In this document: in pieces, positions 1 to 8,219 of the stretch
How positions within the stretch are numbered: position 1 is the stretch's first letter
Layout: every line of letters starts with the position of its first letter
The notes under the pieces: model-generated
What the model saw: only the letters and a program-made list of their open reading frames with translations
Database searches by the model: none
What the model was told of the DNA's origin: nothing
Assembly: GCA_020354155.1 (NCBI GenBank)
Contig: CP070644.1
Coordinates: 2,403,976-2,427,718 of the forward strand
Source: Nitrospiraceae bacterium
GTDB lineage: Bacteria; Nitrospirota; Thermodesulfovibrionia; UBA6902
Length of the DNA: 23,743 nucleotides
Direction: 5' to 3'
Program-made: the position numbers and the translations under genes

Positions 1-355
1 GCCGCTGAGAAAAGCAACCATTAACAGCAAGAACAATTTAAGGGCAAAAGTAACTTTAGGGGCTTGGACATTTTCAGGCCCCGTTTCCTTTTATATTTCA
101 GGTTGAAATACAAATCTTCTTTTTTGAAAATTATTAATCAGGTGTTATAGTGCAGATGTTATCCGTATCTCTTTATTGATAATCACATTATATCGTTGAC
201 CTGCTATTCACAACTGTCCTGATGATAAATCATATTTACCATTAATATCCGACCGTCACTTACACCGTAGATCACATAAGGTAGTCAGTAAACTATGCTT
301 GAAGTAATTTTTGTTCAGGCTCAACCCTGAATGAAAAACTGATCATTGAAAATGG
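1..355. other. left-edge non-coding stretch, no confident gene
   Basis: I see no convincing gene here. On the minus strand one frame is open from about 90 to the left edge. It would encode a short basic stretch and then a hydrophobic run (LFLLLMVAFLSG), like the start of a signal peptide. The only in-frame ATG is at 19-21, with TTG codons near 34-36, so a gene running off the left edge is possible but unproven. The 6-bp inverted repeat TTCAGG/CCTGAA near 315-332 has no T-run on either strand and is not a clear terminator for the minus-strand gene ending at 356. Confidence 0.3.
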
Positions 356-1117
356 TCAGACCTGCTTCATGCTCCCCACAGCTCTCACCAGCCCTATCCC
401 GAGATAAAGCAGCGTCTCTACATCAAGATAGTCTGCTGCGGTTGAGTCAAGGAGCACCTTGCAGTCTGCACCAAATTCTTCATCAGCAGGCCAGAGCAAA
501 ACAAGAAAGGGAATCTTCGGAAGAGGGTATACAAGCAGACTGTGCGGCGCGGGATACCCTGTTACTTCTTCGGCACCGAGGGCCTTCAGTTTATGAAGAA
601 AGCCTTCCCCGCCCTGTTCAAACATCCTTGCCAGTGCCATCTCACAGGCGCCCTGAAAACTCTCCGACCTGACGATGCCGTCCTTCAGTTCCCTGAAGGC
701 TACCCATTTTCCGGTGATGGGCAGGCTCGCCGCTCTCTTTACATACATCACTATAAGGAGCCTGTCCATGACATCAACGGCTCCCTTGACATCTGCATGA
801 GATAGAGCCACCTCTTTGCCCATGTAGCGAATACGCAATATCCCTTCTTCTTCCCTGGCCCCAAGCTGCTCGGCAATCTTTGAGAAATCCGTTTCAGACA
901 TCTCCCTGAACATTTCCTGAAGCCGCCGTTCCTTCCAGTCACCGTCGCCTGAAACCATGGATTCCAATTCAGACCGCGCAGCTTCATCGAGCTCAGGGCA
1001 TTCATTCAGAGGGATCATCTGTCGTACATACTGCACTGCAAAGGCCATACAGGTTGATGCAGAGCATTTCCCGCAGTTTGTCTGCGGCAGTTTTTTATAT
1101 AGATGAACAGGCTGCAT
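356..1117 (-). CDS. 4Fe-4S domain / DUF3786 protein
   Basis: Cytoplasmic protein of 253 residues. The N-terminus carries a four-cysteine Fe-S motif, C15-x2-C18-x4-C23-x16-C40. This matches the small Fe-S domain (PF04060 type) found in corrinoid Fe-S protein subunits and several anaerobe proteins, where it binds a [4Fe-4S] cluster. The remainder, roughly residues 90-245, looks like the uncharacterised DUF3786 domain often joined to such a cluster, so no reaction can be assigned. The gene stands alone and is divergent from the membrane-protein gene at 1230. No Shine-Dalgarno precedes the ATG. A promoter-like pair (TTGTTA, 16 bp, TATATT) ends 6 bases before it, suggesting a leaderless message. 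The start is kept because the next internal Met would remove the first cluster cysteines. Recognition of the Fe-S motif is firm; the DUF3786 assignment is from memory of the family. Confidence 0.85.
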   Translation of the reverse strand: MQPVHLYKKLPQTNCGKCSASTCMAFAVQYVRQMIPLNECPELDEAARSELESMVSGDGDWKERRLQEMFREMSETDFSKIAEQLGAREEEGILRIRYMGKEVALSHADVKGAVDVMDRLLIVMYVKRAASLPITGKWVAFRELKDGIVRSESFQGACEMALARMFEQGGEGFLHKLKALGAEEVTGYPAPHSLLVYPLPKIPFLVLLWPADEEFGADCKVLLDSTAADYLDVETLLYLGIGLVRAVGSMKQV

Positions 1118-1123
1118 TCATTT

Positions 1124-1151
1124 AATATAACACAGGAGATAACCGTAACAA
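1124..1151 (-). promoter_or_regulatory. candidate promoter of the DUF3786 gene
   Basis: Read on the minus strand, TTGTTA (1151-1146) is followed after 16 bp by TATATT (1129-1124). Only 6 bases then separate this from the ATG at 1117, so the transcript would start almost at the start codon. This comes from pattern matching alone in AT-rich DNA. Confidence 0.3.
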
Positions 1152-1229
1152 GAGATATGCATTATGCAGAATGTACTCTCTTTTTATATAGAGAGACAGG
1201 CTGTTTTATGGTAGAATTGAACACAAACA

Positions 1230-2564
1230 ATGGCAAATACAAAACATAAAGTTACGGATTTTCTGACACGGGAAGTATGGGAAATCGATACCTCTCCCCT
1301 TGGCAGGTTCAAGACCTTCCTTGTGCAGACCGTGAGGCTTCTCTATGTTGCCGTCCGGGAGTTTACAGAAGGTCATCTGACCCTGCGGGCAATGAGCCTT
1401 GTGTATACGACACTGCTTTCAATCGTACCCGTCCTTGCAATAAGCTTCTCCGTCCTCAAGGCCTTCGGCGTACATAATGAGATCGTTGCTCCAGTCCTGG
1501 CGAAATTTCTGGAGCCGATGGGAGCGAAAGGCGCAGAGATCACAACAAGGATTATCGGTTTTGTGGAAAACATGAAAGTCGGTGTCCTTGGTTCTATCGG
1601 TCTGGGGATGCTTTTTTATACGGTGGTCTCTGTCATACAGAAGGTGGAAAAATCCTTTAATGCCATTTGGGGCATTAAAAAACCGAGAACGCTGGCCCGG
1701 CGTTTCAGCGATTACGTCAGCGTCATGATCATCGGGCCGGTGCTCATGTTTACGGCAATCGGACTGACCGCTTCCTTTACCAGCCATGCAGTAGTACAGA
1801 AAATCATTGCCATTGAACCCTTTGGTACCCTGTTCTTCTATACAGTCAAGTTCACACCCTTTTTTATCGTATGCGCTGCCTTTACTTTTCTGTACATCTT
1901 TATCCCGAACACAAAAGTGCATTTTAAATCCGCCGTCGTTGGAGGGTTGTTCGCCGGGGTTATGTGGCAGGGTGCCGGAATGGCCTTTGCCAGGTTTACC
2001 GTGACCTCAGCCAAATATGCTGCTATTTACTCCGGATTTGCAATCCTTGTCATGTTTATGATCTGGCTCTATGTGAGTTGGCTTATTCTCCTGGTAGGGT
2101 GTCAGCTGGCCTATTATCACCAGTACCCTCATTTTCTCTATGCAAAGAAAGATGTCCTGGACCACAGCAACCGGCTGAGGGAGAGGATTGCCTTTTTGAT
2201 CATGTACTTCATTGGCTACAATTATTATCATGACAGAGAACACTGGAACTTGCACAGCCTTGTGAACCACTTAAAACTCCCCGTAGACCTTGTCGATGAA
2301 GTCCTTACCGTACTGGAAAAAAACTCCCTCGTCATTGAAACAGGCGAAGACCCCCCGTCATACCTTCCGGCACGGGACATCGGAACCATAACCCTGAATG
2401 AACTGCTCAATGCCGTACGTCTTGCCGGCGGCAGCACTGCTGCGCTTGACAGACATGTTGTGTCAGTACCAGAAGTGGAGGGCATAATGCACTCTCTTGA
2501 TGCAGCACTCAGTGATTCACTTGGTAAAAAAACCGTACGGGATGTTGTGATCAATGAAGGCTGA
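1230..2564 (+). CDS. YihY/BrkB (UPF0761) family inner-membrane protein
   Basis: Integral membrane protein of 444 residues. The first roughly 310 residues contain the six hydrophobic segments typical of the family, with recognisable stretches such as LRAMSLVYTTLLSIVPVLA and a SFNAIWGIKK motif. A hydrophilic, presumably cytoplasmic C-terminal domain of about 130 residues follows. Family members were once called ribonuclease BN, but that activity belongs to a different protein. BrkB was linked to serum resistance in Bordetella, and the general function is unknown. The gene is divergent from the DUF3786 gene and ends 37 bases before the favoured start of the PilZ gene, so the two are probably co-transcribed. 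No clear Shine-Dalgarno lies before the ATG. A TAGAAT hexamer at 1212-1217 sits 12 bases upstream. Confidence 0.9.
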   Translation: MANTKHKVTDFLTREVWEIDTSPLGRFKTFLVQTVRLLYVAVREFTEGHLTLRAMSLVYTTLLSIVPVLAISFSVLKAFGVHNEIVAPVLAKFLEPMGAKGAEITTRIIGFVENMKVGVLGSIGLGMLFYTVVSVIQKVEKSFNAIWGIKKPRTLARRFSDYVSVMIIGPVLMFTAIGLTASFTSHAVVQKIIAIEPFGTLFFYTVKFTPFFIVCAAFTFLYIFIPNTKVHFKSAVVGGLFAGVMWQGAGMAFARFTVTSAKYAAIYSGFAILVMFMIWLYVSWLILLVGCQLAYYHQYPHFLYAKKDVLDHSNRLRERIAFLIMYFIGYNYYHDREHWNLHSLVNHLKLPVDLVDEVLTVLEKNSLVIETGEDPPSYLPARDIGTITLNELLNAVRLAGGSTAALDRHVVSVPEVEGIMHSLDAALSDSLGKKTVRDVVINEG

Positions 2565-2601
2565 TGAATGAACAAACCTGATGGCAGAGGAGGCCTGTTC
2601 C

Positions 2602-2997
2602 ATGACTGATGAAGCCAGCATGAAAGAACGGAGAAAACATACAAGAATAGTGCTGCAGCATGATGTAGAACTGATTTTATCGGATGCTACCCCTTTCCGG
2701 GGAAAGACAAAAGATATCAGTTTCAGCGGCATCTATATTCGTTGTAATAATGCTGACGGTATTCCCATCGGCGACACATGCACGGCCAGACTGCATCTCA
2801 GCGGCGGCGACAATCCCGAGACCATACAGTTTCAATGTGAAGTTGTCCGCACTGCTACGTCAGGGGTCGGCATTAAATTCCACAGCGTCGATCTTGCAGG
2901 GTATCAGCAATTCAAAAACCTGATGATTTATAATTCATCTGACCCGGACAATTTGATGGCGGAACTGGAAAAAAATCCAGGACTGGACATCGTGTAG
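2602..2997 (+). CDS. PilZ domain protein (probable c-di-GMP receptor)
   Basis: Single-domain cytoplasmic protein of 131 residues. Both halves of the PilZ nucleotide-binding signature are present: the RxxxR box (R11-K-H-T-R15) and the D/NxSxxG box (D38-I-S-F-S-G43), with the usual 20-30 residue spacing. Intact motifs predict cyclic di-GMP binding. An in-frame ATG at 2581 would add seven residues. I prefer 2602 because AGAGGAGG (about 2586-2593) lies at ideal distance as a ribosome-binding site for it and would otherwise be coding. The gene follows the YihY-type membrane protein on the same strand, so the partner may be that protein, but this is only context. The last 20 residues, after the domain, are acidic and unremarkable. 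Confidence 0.88.
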   Translation: MTDEASMKERRKHTRIVLQHDVELILSDATPFRGKTKDISFSGIYIRCNNADGIPIGDTCTARLHLSGGDNPETIQFQCEVVRTATSGVGIKFHSVDLAGYQQFKNLMIYNSSDPDNLMAELEKNPGLDIV

Positions 2998-3076
2998 CTT
3001 TTCAGGAGCTATGCCGCTTATCACCATAGCGCCTCGTTTGTAAAATCGTACCTGCATTTTTTACATTAAGAGCAGA

Positions 3077-3712
3077 ATGAAAAAAGCACTCATAACATTT
3101 GTCAAAGCTCCGGTAAAGGGGACAGTAAAAACACGATTACAGAAAGACCTTCCAGCGGAGAGGACCCTGAGAATTTATAAAACCTTCGTAGAGGAAACTG
3201 TATCAGGGTGCACCGGCATGCGGGGTGTAGACAGGTATCTGGGATGTGCTCCCTCTGACGAGCACCCCTATCTTCAGAAGATGTCCAGGGAATACCGTCT
3301 TCCCACCTTCAACCAGAGAGGGAAAACCCTTGGACTGAAAATAGTCAATGCCTTTCAGGATTATTTCCAACTGGGATACTCCCGGATCGTGTTAATAGGA
3401 AGTGACAGCCCTACCATCCCCGGGGAGTTTATTCAGCAGGCCTTCAGGGAATTGGAGTCAAAGGACTTTGTGCTCGGTCCATGCTGTGACGGAGGCATCT
3501 ATCTCATCGGTGCAAAACAACAGATAGAGCCCAAAATTTTTCACCGGATCCCCTGGGACACCGCTGATGTGCTGAAGATGGTCCTGGTAAAGGTATATCG
3601 ATATAATATACATTTCTCGCTCCTCCCCTTCTGGTATGATGTTGATACGATTGATGACTTGCATTTTCTTAAGCTGCATCTCAAATATCTGAAAAAGCAT
3701 ATGCCTCTTTAG
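3077..3712 (+). CDS. DUF2064 / TIGR04282-type glycosyltransferase
   Basis: Soluble GT-A-fold protein of 211 residues, close to the family's usual length. Diagnostic motifs are visible in order: an N-terminal FVKAPVKGTVKTRL (residues 8-21, the nucleotide-binding loop), GSDSPTIP at 108-115 (the acidic metal/sugar-nucleotide site), GPCCDGGIYLIG at 134-145 and IPWDT around 158. The family is annotated as rSAM/selenodomain-associated transferase 1 or as an arsenosugar biosynthesis glycosyltransferase. Neither role is supported here, because no radical-SAM partner or arsenic gene is adjacent. Upstream and downstream gaps (79 and 229 bases) suggest a separate unit. Only a weak ribosome-binding site (AAGAGCAG) precedes the ATG. 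Family call firm, substrate unknown. Confidence 0.85.
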   Translation: MKKALITFVKAPVKGTVKTRLQKDLPAERTLRIYKTFVEETVSGCTGMRGVDRYLGCAPSDEHPYLQKMSREYRLPTFNQRGKTLGLKIVNAFQDYFQLGYSRIVLIGSDSPTIPGEFIQQAFRELESKDFVLGPCCDGGIYLIGAKQQIEPKIFHRIPWDTADVLKMVLVKVYRYNIHFSLLPFWYDVDTIDDLHFLKLHLKYLKKHMPL

Positions 3713-3941
3713 ACGGACCTCGATGTACCTGTTTTCCCGCCGCCCTCCTTTGGTATATTTGTACTTCAGCCAATGCCATTAGATAACAGCCTGTAAAAAA
3801 AGGGTTATCCTCCAATGCATAATTGTCCGTTCCCTTTTCCAGTACAGTAGTTACTCTTTTGGGATAAAAGCCATTGACATGATCCGTATAAAGTGATATG
3901 ATATCTTCAGAATAATAATACTTATTGAAAAGGAATCGCCT
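3713..3941 (-). pseudogene. open minus-strand frame, possible gene remnant
   Basis: The 229 bases between the transferase gene and dnaJ stay open on the minus strand; the frame ends at 3681 inside the 3' end of the transferase gene. The translation is not low-complexity and contains stretches such as ALEDNPFFTGCYLMALAEV. There is no ATG, GTG or TTG start with a ribosome-binding site outside the antisense of dnaJ. It may be a 5'-truncated remnant of a small gene, or chance. I do not recognise a family. Confidence 0.2.
3856..3905 (+). promoter_or_regulatory. promoter of the dnaJ-hspR-clpB operon with candidate operators
   Basis: TTGACA (3874-3879) is followed after exactly 17 bp by TATGAT (3897-3902). 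This is nearly consensus for a housekeeping sigma factor, and it predicts a leader of about 33 bases before dnaJ. Two inverted repeats overlap or flank it: CTTTT-GGGAT-AAAAG (3856-3870) just upstream of the -35, and GATATGATATC (3895-3905) across the -10. Either could be an operator. I could not find the canonical HspR site (CTTGAGT-N7-ACTCAAG). Confidence 0.65.
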
Positions 3942-5015
3942 ATGTCTTCTGCAACAAAGGATTATTATGAAACACTGGGTGTCAAGAAAGATGCCTCTCT
4001 CGATGAGATCAAAAAGGCCTATCGGAGACTTGCGCGCAAATACCATCCTGACCTGAATCCAGGCGACTCGGGCGCGGAGACGAAGTTCAAGGAAATAAAC
4101 GAGGCCTATGAAGTACTGAGCGACCCCAAGAAAAAGGAACAGTACGATCAGTTTGGCACTGCCTCTTTTGAGGGCGGTCAGGGATTTGAAGGATTTGACG
4201 GGTTCGGGGCGCAGGGCTTTGATTTTGGGGGCGCAGGAGCAGAGGACATTTTCTCAAATCTCTTTGGAAAATTTCGTCAGGATTCAATGGCTTTTAAGGG
4301 GCATGACCTTGTCACCTCCCTTGATATTTCCCTGGAAGAGGCATATGAAGGGGTAACAAAGTCGCTCACCTTGAACCGGGAAGTTGCCTGCAAGGCATGT
4401 TCCGGAACAGGGGCTGAATCCGTACAGACCTGTACCCAGTGTAAGGGTACGGGGTCCCTGAAGCAAAGCAGGGGGATGTTCAGGCTTAACCAGCCCTGTC
4501 CGGCCTGCCAGGGGCAGGGAAAGATCATGACGCGGGCCTGCAGTTCGTGCAGGGGGAATGGCAGTGCAATGGCCCAGGATACGATCAGGGTCAAGATTCC
4601 GCCCGGCGCAGACACGGGAAGCAGGGTAAAACTGGCTGGCCGCGGCAGTGCCGGCACACGAGGAGGGCCTGCAGGCGATCTGTTTATAGAACTCACGGTG
4701 CGGCGTCATCCTGTATTTAAGAGAGAGGGCAGAAATATTTATGTTGATGCCCCGGTGACGTTCAATGAAGCCGTGCTGGGCGGCAGGATAAGCGTACCAA
4801 CCCTGAGTGGTTCTGTTACCATGACCCTGCCTCCCGGTACTGACAGCGGGAAAAAATTCAAGCTCAAGGGAAAGGGAATGCCCGACCGGAAGACAGGTTC
4901 CCGGGGAGATGAGTTTGCTGTTATAAAAATTGTCGTACCGAAACATGTGGATACCGGGACAGCAGCGGCACTGAAGGAGATCGAAAAGGCCTATACAGAC
5001 AAAAAGCATATATAA
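3942..5015 (+). CDS. dnaJ: DnaJ co-chaperone (Hsp40), type I
   Basis: Full-length class I DnaJ of 357 residues. The J domain includes HPD at residues 35-37, which stimulates DnaK ATPase. A Gly/Phe-rich region follows (about 71-110). The zinc-binding domain has all four CxxC pairs (C150/C153, C164/C167, C186/C189, C200/C203), each followed by the G-x-G turn. The C-terminal substrate-binding domain closes the protein. The usual partners are DnaK and GrpE, neither of which is in this window. An AAGGA ribosome-binding site precedes the ATG. The gene heads an operon with hspR (22-base gap) and clpB, so it is probably heat-inducible under HspR control. DnaJ and ClpB both cooperate with DnaK in solubilising aggregated proteins, which fits the arrangement. 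Confidence 0.97.
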   Translation: MSSATKDYYETLGVKKDASLDEIKKAYRRLARKYHPDLNPGDSGAETKFKEINEAYEVLSDPKKKEQYDQFGTASFEGGQGFEGFDGFGAQGFDFGGAGAEDIFSNLFGKFRQDSMAFKGHDLVTSLDISLEEAYEGVTKSLTLNREVACKACSGTGAESVQTCTQCKGTGSLKQSRGMFRLNQPCPACQGQGKIMTRACSSCRGNGSAMAQDTIRVKIPPGADTGSRVKLAGRGSAGTRGGPAGDLFIELTVRRHPVFKREGRNIYVDAPVTFNEAVLGGRISVPTLSGSVTMTLPPGTDSGKKFKLKGKGMPDRKTGSRGDEFAVIKIVVPKHVDTGTAAALKEIEKAYTDKKHI

Positions 5016-5037
5016 TTAGGCTCTTAAGTGGTGAGCA

Positions 5038-5382
5038 ATGGATAAAAAAAGACCCTTATTTATGATTGGCGTCGTCTGTGAGATGTTTGAGATACACCCG
5101 CAGACGCTGAGAATGTACGAAAAGGAAGGCCTGCTCAATCCCCAAAGGGTAAGCGGTGCGCGGCTCTATTCCCAGGAGGACCTGGAGCGCATACGGGTTA
5201 TATTAAACCTGACAAAGGAGTTAGGTGTTAACCGGGCAGGGGTAGATATCATTCTCAGAATGAGAAGGAGAGTTGAGACGCTCCAGCGGGAGATGGATAA
5301 CATGCTGGACTATCTTGAGCTGGATATGCAGAAGAAATTCAGGAAACGATTAAAAGATGTTTTTCAGGAGGATAACGAATGA
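5038..5382 (+). CDS. hspR: HspR, MerR-family heat-shock repressor
   Basis: DNA-binding protein of 114 residues. The N-terminal winged helix-turn-helix of the MerR type shows the HspR-specific pattern: HPQTLRMYEKEGLL around residues 19-32, ARLYSQEDLERI around 41-52 and LTKELGVNRAGVDIIL around 60-75. A charged helical C-terminal tail of about 35 residues, likely a coiled coil, follows. HspR proteins repress chaperone operons and in several bacteria need DnaK as co-repressor. Lying between dnaJ and clpB, it most likely autoregulates this operon. GGTGAG sits just before the ATG. The stop overlaps the clpB start in an ATGA, so the two are translationally coupled. MerR-like regulators of other stresses are the alternative but fit the context less well. 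Confidence 0.93.
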   Translation: MDKKRPLFMIGVVCEMFEIHPQTLRMYEKEGLLNPQRVSGARLYSQEDLERIRVILNLTKELGVNRAGVDIILRMRRRVETLQREMDNMLDYLELDMQKKFRKRLKDVFQEDNE

Positions 5383-8000
5383 GAATGGATAAATTTACCA
5401 TAAAGAGTCAGGAAGCAATTCAAAATGCTCAGGAACTGGCCCAGCAAAAGGGAAATCAGCAGGTTGACGTTGAGCACCTTCTCCATGTTTTGCTCGAGGA
5501 GGGCATCGCGCTTGAAGTAATAAAATCCATCGGCATTGACACCACAATGCTGAAAAAAGAGATCGAGGCCCTCATTGAAAAAATGCCGAAAGTCCTCGGG
5601 CCCTCTCCTGTGAGTCAACTCTACATAACCCAGGAATTGAAGGATGTCTTTGAGACTGCCTTCAAAGAGGCAGAACACCTGAAAGATGATTATGTCAGCG
5701 TTGAACACCTTCTCCTGGGTATTATCAACACAAAGAATAAACCCTCTAATATCCTTATTAAACAAGGGGTTACGCCAGACGAGGTGATGGCAGCCATGAA
5801 AAAAATCAGGGGTTCCCAGCGGGTGACCGATCCTGCTCCGGAAGATAAATATCAGGCACTGCAGCGATATGCCAGGGACCTGACTGATGCTGCACGAAAG
5901 GGAAAACTTGATCCCGTCATCGGGAGAGATGAAGAAATTAGAAGGGTTATCCAGGTGCTGTCAAGAAGGACAAAAAACAATCCTGTTGTGATTGGAGAGC
6001 CCGGTGTCGGCAAGACAGCAATCGCTGAGGGTCTGGCGCAGCGCATAACCTCCGGCGACGTGCCGCAGAGCCTCAGGGACAAGCGGGTTGTGGCCCTTGA
6101 CATGGGCGCCCTGGTCGCCGGTGCCAAGTACCGGGGAGAGTTTGAAGACAGACTGAAGGCGGTCCTGAAAGAAATTGAGGAGGCTGCCGGCATGATCATT
6201 CTCTTTATTGATGAGTTGCACACGGTGGTCGGCGCAGGATCGGCGGAGGGTTCCATTGATGCATCCAACATGCTCAAGCCTGCATTGGCTCGGGGTGAAC
6301 TCAGGTGCATCGGGGCGACAACGCTTGGAGAGTACAGAAAGTATATTGAGAAAGACCCCGCCCTTGAAAGAAGATTTCAACCAGTAATGGTGCATGAGCC
6401 GAATGTTGAAGATACCATATCTATTTTGCGGGGCCTGAAAGAGCGGTATGAGGTCCATCACGGAGTCAGGATCAAGGATACAGCCATTGTTGCTGCTGCA
6501 GTGCTCAGCAACAGATACATTGCCGACCGCTTTCTCCCTGATAAGGCCATTGACCTTATCGATGAATCAGCATCAAAGTTAAAAATGGAAATCGACAGCA
6601 TGCCGACGGAACTTGATGAAATTGAAAGGAAAATCAGGCAGTTTGAAATTGAGAAACAGGCTGTTATGAAAGAAAAGGATGCTGCTTCAAAGGAGCGTCT
6701 GGAAAAATTAAATGAAGAAATTGTCTCCCTCTCAGAAAAGCGGGATGTGCTCAAGGCCCAGTGGCTCAGGGAAAAGGAGACGATTGGACACGTGAGCACT
6801 ATCAAGGAAGAACTGGAAAAGCTCAGGACTGAAGCTGAAAAGGCAGAGCGTGAAGGGGACCTGAACCGGGCTGCAGAACTGAAATACGGCAGGCTCCCTG
6901 CACTGGAAAAAGAACTTGAGGAAGAAAGCAGGAGAGTCCTTGAAACTGACAGGACGGGAAGAATGCTGAAAGAAGAGGTTGACGAAGAGGATATAGCAGA
7001 GATAGTCTCCCGATGGACCGGCATCCCCGTCAGCAAAATGCTTGAGGGAGAAGTGGAAAAATTACTCCACATGGAAGAGAAACTCAAATCCCGGGTAGTG
7101 GGACAGCAGGAGGCCATACATGCCGTATCTGACGCTGTACGAAGGGCCAGGGCAGGTATCCAGGACCCGAACAGGCCCATAGGGTCTTTCATCTTCCTCG
7201 GTCCCACGGGAGTCGGGAAAACTGAGCTTGCACGGGCACTTGCAGAGTTCTTGTTCGATGACGAGGAAGCAATGATCCGTGTCGATATGTCAGAATATCA
7301 GGAGAGACATACCGTATCCAGATTAATCGGGGCGCCTCCGGGGTATGTGGGATATGATGAGGGCGGCCAGTTAACAGAGGCCATACGGCGACGCCCCTAT
7401 GCGGTCATCCTCTTTGATGAAATCGAAAAGGCACATCCGGAGGTATTCAATGTTCTGCTGCAGCTTCTTGATGACGGCAGACTCACTGACGGACATGGCA
7501 GGACTGTGGACTTCAGGAACGCCGTGGTCATCATGACCTCAAATATAGGGAGCCAGCACATTCAGGACATGATGACTGAATGGACAGAGGAGTCCCAGAT
7601 TCGAAAGGGGGTCATGGAGGACCTGAAGGCGTCCTTCAAGCCGGAATTCCTTAACAGGCTCGATGAAATTATCATTTTTCATGCTCTCAGCAGGGAGCTC
7701 CTTGTGAATATTGTGGACATTCAGCTGAACCGGATGAAGAAATACCTGCACGACAGGCAGGTAGACATTGTTCTGACGGACGGTGCCAAAGAGCACCTCG
7801 CAGAAATTGGCTATGATTCACTCTATGGTGCACGCCCGTTAAAGCGTGCAATACAGAGGGAAATCCTTAATCCCCTTGCTACAAGACTGCTGGAGGGTGC
7901 CTTCCTTTCAGGGGACACTATTGAAGTGGGGATAGAGAATGGGGCCCTCACCTTTGGCAGGAAAGGGGCGGAGAGCAGGGAAAAAATGCCTGCTTCATAA
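5379..8000 (+). CDS. clpB: ClpB disaggregase (Hsp104 family)
   Basis: Hexameric AAA+ protein disaggregase of 873 residues, normal for ClpB. It has an N-terminal Clp-N repeat domain (about 1-145). The first AAA module has Walker A GEPGVGKTA (206-214) and Walker B ILFIDE (about 274-279). A Glu/Lys-rich coiled-coil middle domain at about 400-530 distinguishes ClpB from ClpA and ClpC and contacts DnaK. The second AAA module has GPTGVGKTE (about 607-615) and VILFDEIEKAHPEVF (about 675-690). The D2-small domain closes the protein. An ideal AGGAGG (5366-5371) stands 7 bases before the ATG at 5379. A second ATG two codons later is equally plausible as the start. Last gene of the dnaJ-hspR-clpB unit. 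No T-rich terminator hairpin is visible after the stop, only a short GCCC-TTCA-GGGC stem. Confidence 0.97.
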   Translation: MRMDKFTIKSQEAIQNAQELAQQKGNQQVDVEHLLHVLLEEGIALEVIKSIGIDTTMLKKEIEALIEKMPKVLGPSPVSQLYITQELKDVFETAFKEAEHLKDDYVSVEHLLLGIINTKNKPSNILIKQGVTPDEVMAAMKKIRGSQRVTDPAPEDKYQALQRYARDLTDAARKGKLDPVIGRDEEIRRVIQVLSRRTKNNPVVIGEPGVGKTAIAEGLAQRITSGDVPQSLRDKRVVALDMGALVAGAKYRGEFEDRLKAVLKEIEEAAGMIILFIDELHTVVGAGSAEGSIDASNMLKPALARGELRCIGATTLGEYRKYIEKDPALERRFQPVMVHEPNVEDTISILRGLKERYEVHHGVRIKDTAIVAAAVLSNRYIADRFLPDKAIDLIDESASKLKMEIDSMPTELDEIERKIRQFEIEKQAVMKEKDAASKERLEKLNEEIVSLSEKRDVLKAQWLREKETIGHVSTIKEELEKLRTEAEKAEREGDLNRAAELKYGRLPALEKELEEESRRVLETDRTGRMLKEEVDEEDIAEIVSRWTGIPVSKMLEGEVEKLLHMEEKLKSRVVGQQEAIHAVSDAVRRARAGIQDPNRPIGSFIFLGPTGVGKTELARALAEFLFDDEEAMIRVDMSEYQERHTVSRLIGAPPGYVGYDEGGQLTEAIRRRPYAVILFDEIEKAHPEVFNVLLQLLDDGRLTDGHGRTVDFRNAVVIMTSNIGSQHIQDMMTEWTEESQIRKGVMEDLKASFKPEFLNRLDEIIIFHALSRELLVNIVDIQLNRMKKYLHDRQVDIVLTDGAKEHLAEIGYDSLYGARPLKRAIQREILNPLATRLLEGAFLSGDTIEVGIENGALTFGRKGAESREKMPAS

Positions 8001-8113
8001 GCCCTTCAGGGCAACAAGCAGCAGGGAAAGGCAGGAGGGAACCTGTTTTCGCTAACAAATTGTCCCAACCTGTGCCTGTAACGCAAGGTATTCTAAAAAT
8101 GAACTAAATAGTG

Positions 8114-8129
8114 TGTTCCACGTGGAACA
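8114..8129. promoter_or_regulatory. parS site 1 (ParB-binding palindrome)
   Basis: Perfect 16-bp palindrome TGTTCCACGTGGAACA. It fits the broadly conserved bacterial parS consensus TGTTNCACGTGNAACA, the binding site of the chromosome-partitioning protein ParB. It lies 114 bases after the clpB stop. No parA or parB gene lies in this window. Confidence 0.9.
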
Positions 8130-8136
8130 GCTTCAG

Positions 8137-8191
8137 TTATTAACAAATCTGAAGGCCAGATTATTAATATTTTATCAACAGCTGTGAATAT
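8137..8191. promoter_or_regulatory. cluster of DnaA-box-like 9-mers between two parS sites
   Basis: Three sites each differ by one base from the DnaA box TTATNCACA: TTATTAACA (8137-8145, plus), TTATCAACA (8172-8180, plus) and TGTGAATAT (8183-8191, which is ATATTCACA on the minus strand). The last two face each other across two bases. Single-mismatch boxes are common by chance in AT-rich DNA, so only the clustering and the position beside parS argue for function. Confidence 0.4.
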
Positions 8192-8219
8192 CTCTTACAC
8201 CCTTCTCTGCCACATTATA

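Noticed and set aside
1..90. Minus-strand hydrophobic, signal-peptide-like reading at the left edge
   Set aside because: No ATG or ribosome-binding site upstream of the hydrophobic run, and the window ends before any domain; kept only as a remark.
6458..7207. 249-codon minus-strand frame in clpB, very Ser-rich
   Set aside because: The Ser/Ile-rich composition is the antisense reading of the Glu/Lys-rich coiled coil of ClpB.
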